DNA from: Spongilla lacustris
Taxonomy: Eukaryota; Porifera; Demospongiae; Spongillida; Spongillidae
Direction: 5' to 3'
Assembly: GCA_949361645.1 (NCBI GenBank)
Contig: OX442417.1
Span: forward strand, 2,857,026 to 2,921,025
DNA length: 64,000 nucleotides
The notes beneath the pieces are model-generated. The model had not been told where the DNA came from and searched no databases. It worked only from the letters and a program-made list of their open reading frames with translations. Within the stretch, counting starts at the first letter, position 1; each line of letters begins with the position of its first letter. Of the stretch, positions 1 through 12,047 are shown piece by piece. The position numbers and the translations under genes are program-made.

Positions 1-185
1 CCTAGAAAGCATGTGGCCAATGACACCAGATGCCGGGAGTCGGGGTGGACATGTATCCTCCTAGCCGTAGAAACATATGGTAACTGGGTGAAGGAGGCTC
101 AGAGCGTTTTTTCCCACCTTGCCTCTAGACTACTTGCCATCGGCCAGGCCACCCCCAAACCCAAAGTGTTGGCTGAAATCTATTA
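1..185 (+). mobile_element. C-terminal remnant of a YLDDG-type reverse-transcriptase element (copy A)
   Basis: The plus strand reads RKHVAND, then GWTCILLAVETYG, then HLASRLLAIGQA before a stop near 183. The same block (RKH, a run ending in GW.CIPL.VETYGCWG, then LA.R) occurs in the minus-strand copies at 18.7 and 55.3 kb, so this is the last ~60 codons of one shared retroelement protein. In the fuller 55.3-kb copy the segment lies downstream of a Cys/His cluster and a nuclease-like block. The element is cut by the window edge, and a 26-base poly(G) tract (204-229) follows directly, so it is a relic rather than a gene. Confidence 0.75.
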
Positions 186-203
186 GCATAGCAGCTGGGT
201 AGA

Positions 204-229
204 GGGGGGGGGGGGGGGGGGGGGGGGGG
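204..229. repeat. poly(G) tract, 26 bases
   Basis: An uninterrupted G run between two remnants of the same retroelement family. It is one of about a dozen G or C homopolymers of 14-39 bases in this window (see findings). Confidence 0.95.
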
Positions 230-249
230 TTAGCCTTGTCATTATAATG

Positions 250-1790
250 GATGGGTGATGGTGCGGGTTTGCCTTTTAGTGCATCAATCGTCGATCAATA
301 CTAGTAACAAATGCGAATATACAATGGGTGGGGAAAACAGTTACATGTGCATAAGTGTAACATGGAATGTGCCAATTAATGTGTTCAAGATCACTCGCAA
401 GATGAAGAGTTCTGAACTTCCATTATTGTTCTCCATGGTCATACACAAGCTCATCTGCACATTCACTGAGGATAAGGAATGCTTCTTTTGGTATCTAGAT
501 GATGGAATTCGTTCAGGTACTAAGTCTCTAATATATGTCGGGCTGTTACTCTTATTCAGAAGCTGCATGGGTCTTGCCCTCGGTCCCTACATCAAACCTG
601 CCAAATGTGACCTGTTCTCTCGTCATGTCTTGTCAGACTTCCCCATAGAAATGAAAGTGTCATAAGAGCCAAACTTGGAAGTCTTCGGCGCTCCAAGAGG
701 TGATCAAATTAAGGTGTGCTAAGGCTGCAGAGTTGCTATCCCCCGTTGGTTACTGTGGGCTCATTGGACCCCCAAGTAGCACTCCTCCTGCGCCAGTGTG
801 CAGGCCGAGTACTCTAAATTCGTTCACTGTTCAAGTCCACCCTCCCTTCTCTTGGCATTGCTTGATGCTGATGTTCAATGCAGTTTTTTTGTTTAGAATG
901 TACTGGAATTGACACAGCTTACACTGACTGGATGCAAGTTCAACTGAGCCTTGGTAGGGGGGGGGGGGGGGGGGGGGTCTTGGCCGTCGCAGTCTTGCTC
1001 TCCATTCTCCAGCTGCTTATTTGGCATCACTGATGAAGGCTGGGTCCCCATCTGATGATCATACCTTGGAGTCAATCAATATTTTTAACAGTATCGTCCC
1101 ACCAGTGCATGCAATTTCTATGGATGTATTGATTCATTCTATAGATTGAACCAAAAGGCTCTCACTGCGCTAGGTTGGAAAACCACCAGTTTGAACAACT
1201 GCTATTTCATTCTTCCCCTGCCAACCGTGCACATTTATCATCGGTGTCCTCACGCCATGCTGCAGCCTAATTGGGGGTCATTCCTTTAGTAGCTCTTAAC
1301 CTTCACCTTGAACCTGATGAGTTCCAGATTGCATTGAAGTGGTGGCTTGGAATTGAGACATTTTTTCTATCTTGCTGACTGATGATGATCACCAGCTAGA
1401 CCCCCTAGGACACCATACAGTGATGTGTAATGGTGGAGGAGATGTTGTGCGGTGCCACAAGTGCTTGAGGGATGCATTTTCACAGTTCTGCCATCAAGCA
1501 TGTCTATACCTTGAAGTGCATGTAGGTTGTTACTTAGGGGCAGATAAAACACACAGCCGTCCAGCTGATATTCTTGTACACAATGGGATAATCAGCAAAC
1601 CAGCAGCTTTTTGAACTAACTGTAACCTCACCGCTTAATCTCACTACTTTAACTGAAGCGGGAGTTGCAAGAAGGTCTGCAGCTATATGGCAGCTGAATT
1701 TCAGAAGCATGGTGTTTTAATGTTATATGTATACCCTTAGCAGTTTAGACTTACGTTTGCTGGAGTGCAGAAGCCTGAGCTGGTCTACCA
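250..1790 (+). mobile_element. decayed YLDDG-type reverse-transcriptase element (copy B)
   Basis: Frame-shifted pieces of one retroelement protein lie in order. At 255-665 the RT palm is visible (LPLLFSMVIHKL, then FWYLDDG at about 487-507, then KPAKCDLFSR and a FP.EMK motif). At about 840-1080 come PPSLLALLDADVQ and LHSPAAYLASL. At 1305-1350 is LEPDEFQIALKWWLG. At 1390-1615 is a GHH/GGDVV.RH-like Cys/His block followed by RPADILV and KPAAF, the nuclease-like segment. Several frameshifts, stops and a 21-base poly(G) tract (957-977) interrupt it, so it cannot encode a working protein. The YLDDG box is the catalytic Asp pair of the polymerase. The C-terminal Cys/His plus PD-(D/E)xK-like arrangement recalls non-LTR elements with a restriction-like endonuclease; the exact clade is not determined. 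Confidence 0.8.
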
Positions 1791-1850
1791 TTTCTTGTCT
1801 AGCATCCCATCTGGCCATCCATTTGCTATGTAGCAAATCCAAGGTCATCA

Positions 1851-2001
1851 CACTATGAAAAAGGTATTTTTATACACTACTGTATAACAGTGTGTATATA
1901 GACGTTATTGCATATACGGGTGTATAACGTCTCAATACGCAGTGTTATACACCACTAATTGATGTTATACACTAGTGTATAACAACCCTTTTTACACAGT
2001 G
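1851..2001. mobile_element. short TIR element, CACTA-like ends
   Basis: The left end CACTATGAAAAAGG and the reverse complement of the right end CACTGTGTAAAAAGGG match, and both arms continue into TATACACTA.TGTATAACA, giving imperfect arms of about 45 bases. The trinucleotide TCA flanks both ends, as expected for a 3-bp target duplication. CACTR ends plus a 3-bp duplication suggest a non-autonomous CMC/EnSpm (CACTA) relative. There is no coding capacity. Confidence 0.5.
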
Positions 2002-2081
2002 TCACTACCATCTCAACGTGCAGTTGATCGTGCTGATACTTGATCAATGTGTGCAGTAATGGAGCATATTTGTGGCGCTTG

Positions 2082-2138
2082 GCAACCAAGTGGGGATTGT
2101 ACATAAGGTAACCAAGTGGGGATTGTACATAAGGTAAC
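2082..2138. repeat. 26-bp tandem duplication
   Basis: Two adjacent, almost identical copies of a 26-base unit containing AACCAAGTGGGGATTGTACA, followed by the start of a third (GTAACC). Confidence 0.85.
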
Positions 2139-2349
2139 CTACATGTATACTCTTATAATTTTAAAAGTCATAATCCACATCAGTAAGGCTATGGTGACAT
2201 TTATTATTGCAGCTGTGCATGAAATATCACCGGTTAGTCCATCTGTAAGTCCCACCTCTTGACTTCAAGTAATCACAGACCAAAAATAAACTGAATCAAA
2301 CACGTTCCCTTCGCGTATACACATGCAATGACATAAATCCTAACATTCT

Positions 2350-2466
2350 TCTATCCATCTATCCCATCCATCTATCCCATCCATCTATCCCATCCATCTA
2401 TCCCATCCATCTATCCCATCCATCTATCCCATCCATCTATCCCATCCATCTATCCCATCCATCCCT
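2350..2466. repeat. 13-bp minisatellite (CATCCATCTATCC)n
   Basis: About nine head-to-tail copies of a 13-base unit with almost no divergence. Apart from this array and the 26-bp duplication, the interval between 2.0 and 3.4 kb shows no convincing gene. Confidence 0.9.
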
Positions 2467-3389
2467 TATGCTTCTGCATGAGCAGTTGGCCACTTCTCAG
2501 TGACTTCAATACAGCACAGTTATTGAAGAGGAAATGGTTATCATGTTTATAGTTCTTTACATAGAGAGAACATTCCAGAATTTTGGGATATTGTTTCACT
2601 ACTCTATATATAAATGCTAAATTTAACAGGTTTCTAGGGTTAAAAAAATAACAGGCAGTTGTATAATATTCATAACAATTACGCGTAGTTATATACTTGA
2701 ACTAAATTATTGTGTCTTGTTCCATACATATAAGTGTGGGTTGTTGCTTGCTCCATAAGTATATTCATAGTACACGCATATACAACCTGTTGCTGACTCA
2801 TGACCGAAGTGTACCAACAAACCTGGCTCTCATCAAAACCCCACAGCTGAATGGATGTGCAAAGCTCCTCACTGCCCCAGATAGCTAAGCTCTGCAGCAG
2901 TAACTGGGCAATTTTTAACCAAACCAAATGTGGATTGTCTATTAGGATGGCCGATGGGTGCCCAGGCTCAGTCACTTCTTTGGTGAGCCAAGTGTTCTAG
3001 AGTATGAGGATCGAAGTGCGCAAGGATAGAGACATTATTTCTGCATGTCTAAATGAGGGTTGTGTCATAGACCCAGTGGATCTATATGTATTTTTTCCTT
3101 TTGGTTGGGTTCCCAACAATTAACAGCCCCGTGGTGGATCTGGTGATCATAACTTTGTTTTAGTATCTCTGCAATCTGGTTAATTAATTGTTGTTCCTCT
3201 GCCTGCCTGCCCCCCCTCTCCCCCTCCCTCATTGACACATCTGTTGATTCTTGCATAGCAGGTCAACAATATATGACATCTTTGGAGATGAAAAAGGAGG
3301 ACACATCTACTCCTCCCCCCCGCCATTCTAAATTCCAACTGGCTTGGGGTCAGGGTAAGCCCTAGGAGGGCCACCCCTCTAGGCATTCC

Positions 3390-4944
3390 ATGCAGGGTCT
3401 TTCCTGCCTCCCTCAAGCCATTATCATGCCTGTCACGTGCCATTTTGGATATGGGTGTGGCTCCACGCCCACTCTGAATCCGGGTTCCAGGGACAACGGC
3501 AAGAAGGGAGCGAGCGCAACACTTGCCAAACTCTTGGAGCCTTTCTTCCTGTTAGCAATAGATGATGTAGTAAAGCTTAATACTAAACATTATTGTTCAT
3601 TAAGAAAAATACTTTCACGCTTTTTCAGTGAAATAGATTGTTATGCTATTAAGCACTCCCTGAAAATCATCATGACAACATTGGATGGACAGCTTCTCTT
3701 CAAACAATTCAATCATAAATTTAGGGTATTAGAGAATGGGATATGTCAATCCGAAACTCGTTCAAGCAGAGCAATACATTGGGTGAAACTTCCCTCATTA
3801 CCTTTTGATAGAACATATGCAGAATTCATTACTCTGTTAGATCCTAAATCACAGGCACACCTACGTGTTGCTATAGCCATGTGTGTTGGCCATCCAAGAT
3901 CACTGAACATGCTCTGTGATGTAATAACCAGTCATCCAGATGAGACTGAAGTATGGATGTGGATTAAACATCTGTCAACTTTTATAAATAAAGATTACAT
4001 GCCACTTAAAGATCTTGTGTGTTGTTTGGCTGCAAGTATTACCAGCCAAAACGTTGGCAAACTGAAAGAAACATCAAAAGAACATACATATGGTGTTTGG
4101 TTGTCTCGGGGTAGTATAATAAACAGTACAATTCAAAATGAAACATTTATCCCTCTTGTTTCTCCTTTATTACTGCATAGATTATTTACCAATCATAAAT
4201 CACTACATCCTGTATCTGATAATGAGAGAGAAGAATATCGGCTATGTACTTTATTCCATAATTGTATTTTATAATACGAGTCTTTGTTCACCGTTATTGA
4301 ACGTAGATCTTGGGAAACCTTTACTTCACAGTACTTTCTGTTACGGTTGTGGGCTCACGTTGCATCTAATTACCCGAATATGTTTCTTGTTTCAAATAAT
4401 ATCACCAATGTAAAATTGTCAGTACTTTTAAATATAAAATCTGATTATATTTATGGTGGAGATGTGGATTTGAATATAGGTGTACACAACTCAATCAGAA
4501 CAGCCATTTATAAGACTCATTGCAATAATGAAACTTGGAGATCAGTTGTGGATTTCCAACTTTGCACATTTAGTCACAATCAACCTGGATTTGACGTACT
4601 TTGCAAGTTTGGAGAATATCTTGTGCTCATGGAAAATAAGTGGTCTGACGAAAGCACGGTTGATGCAAAGTTTACTATTAATGACATGTTGCTAAAATTA
4701 AAGCACACACGGGAAATTTTTGAATCGATTGGTTGGCCTGAAGAAAAAAATCATATGGATTGCTGCGGTTTGGAGAAATGTGCTTCCTGGTGTGAATGAA
4801 ATTTTAAAAAGTGCAAAAGAAATGAATTTTCAAGGGCGTGTGGTTGTATTGAGCAAGGAAGATTTGACACGGTTTTTTGGTCCAATGTTTGAATCGATGC
4901 CTGCGTTGTTTGAATCCTTACCAGGTTTTCATAGCGTTGAGTAG
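3390..4944 (+). pseudogene. Crinkler/RHS-type NTPase-nuclease protein, broken
   Basis: Three consecutive open pieces read as one protein of about 515 codons. From 3390 the frame carries a Walker-B-like strand FFLLAIDDVV (aspartates about codons 58-59), a sensor-like strand KIIMTTLDGQ, and GHPRSL (about codon 167), the G[GH]-x-PR signature of the Crinkler/RHS and STAND-like ATPases. The C-terminal part has LMENKWSDES, an E-x-K core typical of PD-(D/E)xK nucleases, followed by AAVWRNV and a conserved-looking tail ending at 4944. Known for this family: a P-loop ATPase fused to a restriction-like nuclease, used as a secreted effector or in genome conflict. Breaks: an in-frame TAA at 4272-4274 (the same frame reopens at once), a one-base shift in the A7 run near 4744-4750, and no Walker A motif upstream. 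No introns are needed. An assembly indel could explain the A7 shift, but not the stop plus the missing P-loop. The family call is from motifs only. Confidence 0.6.
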
Positions 4945-5069
4945 GCTTAGTGTTGTATGTAACTGTGTATGTTCATTGCTTATATTCTTTGCTATTTATT
5001 AAATCAAATAGACATATGTCATGTGAGGATACTTTCTGTCACCAACTGGTGGCTGAATTTTTTCTTGCA

Positions 5070-5110
<41 letters not shown>
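5070..5110. repeat. (TG)n microsatellite
   Basis: About 20 uninterrupted TG dinucleotides downstream of the Crinkler-type relic. Confidence 0.95.
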
Positions 5111-5111
<1 letters not shown>

Positions 5112-6417
5112 TGTACAGAATCTACAGATCACTCCACATCATCACATTCACTGCACACTTATACTAATTGCAGCCATAGATGCAGCAGTAAGCAATTTCA
5201 CTTTCTAAACAAAACTATTTTTCTGACCACATTTGTAACAAAAACAAACAATCCATTGCATCATCATGGAGGCACAAAAGACGAGGATGATGGACTGCCC
5301 ACTTCCTGAGCAGGTCAAAGCCCTACAGCACAGGTAAAGAGGGTCACAAGTGAACTAGCTGTGGCCAGTGGCCCCCATGGCAAGGGCCAGCTGTCCCCAG
5401 TCCAAGAGGCACAACATGAGCGCTGGTACTCAGCTCAGTTATGCTGCTGATGTCTATTGGGCCACACCCATCATGGTTAGAGCGGATACAGGAATTTTTT
5501 AAGGGGGGGGGGGGGGGGGGGGGGGTTACGGTTAATAAAAGTTATAAGAAAGAGGGCGTGGGTCCCCAAAAGGTGGGTGAGCTAGGGATACGCCCCCTCC
5601 CGCGCGAAGCGCGGAAGCTTTTGATACTATCTAAGTATTAAGCATCAAAACTATAACTTGACTATGCTAGTTTTAGTGCTTTTATTTATATGTGCAATAA
5701 AATATTGCACTATCCTTCTTTGTTTCGGGCCTAAAATTGTTGCGACAAATGCTGCCATGTGCGCCGGACCTATCGTACATTGTGTATCATAGACATAATG
5801 CTTCAAATAGCAATATAGGGATATCACTTTCCTTGTGAATCGTTGTGATATAGTGATGAAAAGAGGCGCCGCAAAAAAAATGTAAGAAAATCATATGAAA
5901 ATCAAACATTGTATGCAGGCTGCATGCATGTAATCAGTCTGTATCAGTATGTATAGCCATTAGGTGTCAGATCACTTGTAAAATCAAGACTCGATTTGCG
6001 GTCTTCTTGTTTTGTTGTTGTTCCTCTCCCACAATAGGGCACACTACTAGGCAGTCTCTGCTACAGGTAACAAATGTTCAATAACAAATGTTCGATGTTA
6101 ACGCAGGACCTACATGTGGCAGATCGACATAAATGTTATCATACCGTCTAATATAAAGTTTACTGAGAAAACGTCGGAGAAAACCGTAATTTAACTGCTC
6201 TAGCGTCAATCAACCGACCACAAACCACACGTGGTTAGGTATGAATAAATTAACGATATGCCCTTTTCTATAATACAAACGCTGTGATCAAGTTGAACGC
6301 TACTCGTGGCAGATCAAATCGCCCCGCTATCAGTGTGCGCTTGAGTGTTTTCTTGTGTTTACAAGAAAACACTCAGATTATTGAAGAACGAGTAACGTGC
6401 CACGTCATGTGAATATA

Positions 6418-6457
<40 letters not shown>

Positions 6458-8214
6458 GGGGGAGGGCACGTGTCCCCCGGTGCTGTATCCCATCGATCCG
6501 CCAGAGCAGTCATAGAGCTTTCATTTCAAAACTGATTCCCGTATATGTCATCGATGAATGTATTATAAATGAGCATTCCAAGTGTACCTTTTCTTTTCTG
6601 ATTATATATGTAACACTTCAAATGAACGTAGTCTTGTCCCCAGACCCAATAACACAGCAGCGGATACCGTATAATCCTTCCTTCTTCCACAGCTTTGGTA
6701 CAGGGGCGGATCGGAACAGTGGACTTTTGACAGCATTAGATGGGTGTACATGGAGAGTGGGTGGTCCCTCGTAGTAATTTTCATAACACTATAATTCGGT
6801 TAGTTTTGACCGCATGCATGTATAGTTGCTTGAATAATGATTTTAAAGGTGTACGTACAAGAAATTGTAATAATCAATAAGAAAGCTGACTGTTACCGAG
6901 TAAGAAATTATCTCTTACTGAACGATATAAATGAGTGTTTTACTGTTGCTTAACGGCGGTAAGCGGTAAGGGCAATACATATATATCAAGAGGTAATATT
7001 TATTTGACGAGATGATGGCAGCGAATTACAATCATGGATAGCATTGTGCAGGAGGGCAATGAATTTATGCGGACTTTCCCTGGGATTTCCCCTGGGATTT
7101 CCCCTGGGATTTCCCCGTGTATGCACATGAATAGCATCATTAGCATGACCAGCGAGCGCCATGTTGGTTCCGGCTATATATTTTAATTCTACTATTGGGA
7201 ATCTTAACGTCAGATCTTAGCACACAAAGAAAAAAAAACAAACCAAAAAAACAAATATTACTCTACTGACATCGCAGAGGGATTACTAGTATATACGTGG
7301 AATAGCGGCCTTCTACTTTCCCCTTCTATTTCTAGAACCATGCGAATTGTTGGAAAATTCAATACTTACACCCGTGGTATTGGCTGCATGTAGCATCGGC
7401 ACGGGCGACATATAGGTTGAGGTTCAACTGCCCATATTGAATACCATGCATGGGCTTAGCAATTGGTTGTGCATGGCACATGCATGGATTTATACGATTA
7501 TATATAGTGGTATCCTTATTGAAATCAATAATATTTCTTACTTTCCCCTGGATTTCCCCGTGCATGCACATGAATAGCATGCCCACCGCTATATGCATAT
7601 GTCGGTTGTACAGTTTTGGGTTGTACAGCATGGATGTTTTATTGCAACGAATAGGACCTGTACGTGTATGTAACGCTGTTGCTAGTGAGTCTGCGTATCG
7701 AAAGTAAAGCAATTGGAACTAACTTGGCTGCCAATGCCATGCATGGAACTAACTGCATAGGGTCTACATGTATGTATAGTAGTATGCACGGCACATGAAC
7801 AAATTAATGCATGGCATGCAATGGAGACATATATATATAATTATATAATATTATAGCTATAGATAGTATGCACCATATTATTATGCAAAGCTGTTATGCA
7901 GCATGCACGTCCATGTACTGTCAGATGATATGCACGTTACACGCTCGCATTCGTGATATAGACGAGCATTAATATATTATATAAATAAATTATATTTAAT
8001 ATAATTATGATATCACAGTTTCGCTCATTATTGCAACGACTTTTATGAAACGCTATAATGTATACATGCATGTATATATACACTTTCAAGTACATAAAAT
8101 GTATGCCATGCAACCCAAGGGCTATATTCAATAGTTAATCGGTGGTTTAAATGTTTCTACGCATCTGCACGTATACAATAGCTCAGGTGGCATTGCTTCT
8201 CGTCAATTTGTACG
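5111..8214. other. gene-free interval
   Basis: I see no supported gene. It holds poly(G) tracts at 5503-5525 and 6418-6456 (39 G), a one-sided relic of the TAGTCTCG hairpin MITE at about 6629-6680, a 12-bp TGGGATTTCCCC triplication (7078-7116) whose flank GATTTCCCCGTG.ATGCACATGAATAGCAT recurs at about 7551, and AT-rich palindromic stretches near 7830-8010. Short open frames overlapping the poly(G) tracts are products of the homopolymers. Confidence 0.6.
6418..6456. repeat. poly(G) tract, 39 bases
   Basis: The longest G homopolymer in the window. It is followed by AGGGGGAGGGCACGTGTCCC, so G richness continues past the pure run. Confidence 0.95.
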
Positions 8215-8589
8215 TCATTGATCTCGGAGTTTCTCCTTTGCTTTGTTCAGAACTCTTCGAGTATGGTGTGTCATTTTCTCGTTGCGTAACATGTCTTCAA
8301 TGCCAGCTAAATTCCTTCCAATTGCATTCTCGTCTCTCCTGCCACCGTTCGACGCTCCATCAAGAACATCTCTGGTGCGTTCTCCTTTCTTTGCATTCTC
8401 TGTGGGGTCCATTTCCTGGAGATTTGAATGGGAATTGACAACCTCTCTAATAGCTTGCACTTGTCCTTGAGTTGTTCCAACAGCCGTCATGGCGTCAGCA
8501 ATCACCTGCAGCTCACATCGGTGGTCTTTCCCAGGCCTGTGACTTCGGATGTCGTCTGCACGCCACACCCTTGACATTGTAAGTAGCAC
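8215..8589 (-). CDS. hypothetical 124-residue protein or first exon
   Basis: An open minus-strand frame of 124 codons with balanced composition and no low-complexity sequence. It is rich in Arg, Lys, Glu and Asn and looks mainly helical (for example NLAGIEDMLRNEKM and RRVLNKAKEKLRDQ). Two candidate starts lie close together (8589 and 8577). No family is recognised. The alternative plus-strand frames here are Ser/Cys/Leu-rich shadows. No splice signal was needed to reach the stop. It may be a small intronless gene, an exon, or chance; upstream sequence gives no decisive promoter. Confidence 0.3.
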   Translation of the reverse strand: MLLTMSRVWRADDIRSHRPGKDHRCELQVIADAMTAVGTTQGQVQAIREVVNSHSNLQEMDPTENAKKGERTRDVLDGASNGGRRDENAIGRNLAGIEDMLRNEKMTHHTRRVLNKAKEKLRDQ

Positions 8590-8889
8590 CTGAAAAGTAA
8601 CTCTGTGTCTCGTGAATTGATTTTTATAGTACCGGTATTGATTGCATTGACGTCACGGGGACCTCGTATGTTGCTATAAGGTTTCGCCGCTTATTGGCTG
8701 AATTATGCGCCTCAGTATCATTGTTACGTGAGACCCCGGGCGAAGTCTGGATTATAGGTGGGCATTTGACACGTGAAATCATTACTGGGCCGAGCTTTCA
8801 ACATTTGATTTTATAGGAAATGGGGCATGTTGACGTCGCCGAAGAAAAGCGCTTTGGTTTCTCTATACTAGGGCCAGGGACGTACACAT

Positions 8890-9192
8890 GTACAGCGTTC
8901 GCTGACAGTATTACACACAAGCACGGCAGACACAAACACGTACGCACGCATACACGCACACACCATAGTCTTTAATCTATATGCACACGAACACACAATA
9001 CGAACACACATACATGCAGAAGCACGAACACACACACACACACACGCGCGAACACACACGCACACACCATAAGTCTTTTATCTACGCGCGCGCGCACACA
9101 CACACATGCACACACACACATGCACACACACACACACACACAGGTCACTTATCTGTGCACGCACACACACACACACACGCACACACACAGAG
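8890..9192. repeat. compound (CA)n / (CG)n repeat
   Basis: About 300 bases of ACAC blocks with ATGC and GCGC interruptions (for example GCGCGCGCGCACACACAC near 9086). Alternating purine-pyrimidine DNA of this type can adopt Z-form. His/Thr-rich and Cys/Val-rich frames across it are artefacts of the repeat. Confidence 0.9.
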
Positions 9193-9224
9193 CTATTATG
9201 TGATAATAAAAAGTACATCGTATA

Positions 9225-9400
9225 CCGGTGTCGGAGGATATAATGTCCCGCTGGAAAAAGTGTCCCCCCAGGACAATATACCCTAGGTTATTGTCCCCCG
9301 GAAAATGTACCCTAGGATATATAGTCCCCCCCCCCCCCCCCCCCGGACACTATAACCTAGGGTCCTCCCCCCCCCCCCCCCCCCCCCCGCCCCCCTATAG
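9225..9400. mobile_element. one end of a CCGG-flanked, phrase-repeat TIR element
   Basis: The sequence begins CCGG|TGTCGGAGGATATAATGTCCC and continues as repeated phrases: GGACAATATACCCTAGG, TTATTGTCCCCCGG, AAAATGTACCCTAGG, then two poly(C) tracts (9326-9344 and 9367-9388) around GGACACTATAACCTAGGG. It shares the CCGG-TGTC terminus and phrase-repeat layout of the elements at 22301-22972 and 49978-51993. No opposite end was found nearby, so it is a solo or decayed end. Confidence 0.5.
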
Positions 9401-11685
9401 TAGCACAACAAGGGCATTTGCTTCTTCATTTGCGGAACTGTGAGTTGTAGGATCCTATATATACAAAATGGCCTCACTTTAACATACTATAGTTTTTTTT
9501 TTTTTTGCTTTTTGCACCACCAATCCTACATACCACCAATCGGCACTTTCTCAATAGAGACGTTTTTGGTTTACTTGTACAGCCTCTAGCTTAGTAGCTC
9601 TTTACTATCATCTTGGGTGAGGAAACTGGTGATAGAGTTATGTACTACTTTAATATTAAGGCATTTATAGATATGTGACTTGACATTCGTGAAAATACAT
9701 TATGCAATTTATGTTTACCCAATATCGGCCTTCCATCACTTTATGATCAAATGGCGTTAGTCCAGTTAGAGAATCGCAGTTCGATATGCAAAGTGTGCAC
9801 CATCCAGGCATAGTTGTCCCAGTTATCTAGCTCTGCCTTAATAACTCACTCACTCAGTAGGTACTTCAAGATTTTTTTCAAATCGTGTTTTGTGGTGCGA
9901 TTTTATTACCCTCTGCAAGAACAAAAAAAAATGCTGCAGAACGATACCTTATAAATTATGCATCATATTTGGAATAGTATTTCAAAAGTTACACCGTTCC
10001 AAACATTGCATTTTGAGTGGAACGGTACAGTATTACATGTATGCGCAATCGTAGAAAAAATTGAGATAATTTATGTTCTCTTTACTGCAGCTATTGAACC
10101 ATTTAAAGTTATCATGCCAGAACGTAACTACATGTAGGGTACATATATCTATGCATATACACTAAATAACGATTTCAGATATGTACAGGTCATCAGTAAC
10201 ATAGTCAACTAAGAACTCATAAATGGTCGTTGTAACGTCATTTCTGTCATCCTGATTTTTATCATGTTTCCAGTACGTAGCAGTACCTTTTGGCATGTTT
10301 GACCTCTTATAGTTTGAAACTTTAGCTTGAGAAGCTGCTTTGAAATCTAAATCTCCTTAGTTACAATTGTTTGCATGTGTAAACATGCATCGTTAATTTT
10401 TTCACAGTGGATCCTTAGCCTCCGTGAGATGGAACAAATAGAACTACTTGATTTGTCAACTACTGGACACAATGAGTTAGAAGTATGAGGTGCTGAAGGG
10501 TTTGAATTGTAAGGATAAATTGCTCATCTAACAGATTAATTATGGCATCCCGATCTACATGCATGCTTCTTCATTGTTGTATCTGCATGTGAAACGTTGT
10601 ACTGACCTCTGTAAGGCATTCATGTTGACAAATGCTCAAGTTTGCAGAGAAGCCATTTTTATGGCAGAGTCTGAAATGCTTTTATTTGTATATAGGTACA
10701 TCCTCAATCCTTTTCTTAGTACTGCATGCATGCAGCCTGTATAGAATATTGCCAGCACTCTAAATTTTCAAGATGCTGTTAAAATCATTAGCAGTCTTCA
10801 TCCTAATATTTAAAATGTTTACAACGTCTACTAATGTTTCGACATTTACTTCGTGACCGTAAAAGTAAGTCAGAATAAATGGCCTGGGGACTAGGCTTGA
10901 AATGAAAACAATGTTTAAAAAGCACCTTGGGAATCGGTTGTAAATTACAGAATTGCAATCCCTAGTAGTGTTGCATGCAGTAGCCATGAAAGGAATCTTA
11001 ACTAAAAAGTTGCGCCGCTCGTAGATAAAGGTACACTCTAATTATGTGTTCGATCATTCGATACATAAAACTATTCTCAGTCTAATGTTTTAAAAGTTAC
11101 AAAAACTAGTAAAAAAATACAAGCGCTTATTATACTAGGAGACTTTGTAAGTGATTTGGTTTTACACAGAGCGTGCAAACAGGTAGGCCATTTGATAACA
11201 CCTTGGGAATCGTCTGAAGTCCATGAAAAAAGAAATGCAAGTAGATAATAACCTTTGGAACCTGTTTATCCCCGCCGCTAAACACGTATAAAAGTTTTAT
11301 ATAAAAGTCAACCATTATTTCAGCCCGCCAGAAATATTTAACAAGACAGTGTAGTTTTCTAGGTTTTGACTACACAAAGGCTTAGATAATTTAGTGTCCT
11401 CCCTGAAAAGCACAGCAGAGTCCTCAATTGCTACCAAACCAATACAAATTTCGTTTCTATGTCCCGTACAATTTCAATCCATCACTTCCGTCACAATTTT
11501 TCTCGTTATTTTGGTTACCTCTTTTTCGGTACACGTACGTCAAATATTGAAGTACCTATAATAAGTTTAATCAATGATCGCTGAAGCTGCGTCCCAAAGT
11601 TTTACCTGCCTGCAGTTGATTAATTTTACGCGCTTCTAACATATATAGAAAATTAGCTTCAAAGCTTTGGCCTAAACACAAGAAC
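9401..11685. other. gene-free interval
   Basis: AT-rich sequence with only short chance frames (longest about 75 codons) and a T12-type run near 9490. I see nothing I can support as coding, RNA or mobile. Confidence 0.55.
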
Positions 11686-12000
11686 TTAAATATGATACAC
11701 ATCTGAGTTACCCTGCAGCTACATGTACCTGCATAACTAAAGACTCTTACAGCTGAGCTGTGGATTTTCACTGAAACTGGTTGAATACAGGAAGTGCCAC
11801 GGATGAAGTCCACAATTAAGAATTCAGACACCCCATGTTAAGTTTTACATTTCTCTATTAAGAGAGATACTCAACCTTCAAATTTTCTCTCCCAAGTATA
11901 TTATGTGCAAGTGTTTTACAAAGATATATTGCTCCTGGTCTGATGTGCTCCACACATACTTTTATTACAGCAAATCTATGAGGACACAGACCTTGCAATA
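11686..12000. repeat. dispersed repeat, copy 1 (partner at 23492-23810)
   Basis: About 315 bases, from TTAAATATGATACACATC to ACACAGACCTTGCAAT, recur in the same orientation at 23492-23810 with roughly 90-95% identity by eye. No terminal repeats or coding potential are apparent, so this may be a fragment of a larger unannotated element. Confidence 0.85.
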
Positions 12001-12047
12001 TCTGAGGTCTTTGTATGCACATTACATGCGTAGCTAGAGTGGCAATG

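Noticed and set aside
5441..6774. Frames containing GGGGGG peptides
   Set aside because: Artefacts of poly(G) tracts; no conserved residues on either side.
8868..9286. Cys/Val-rich and His/Thr-rich frames
   Set aside because: Produced by the (CA)n/(TG)n repeat on the two strands.
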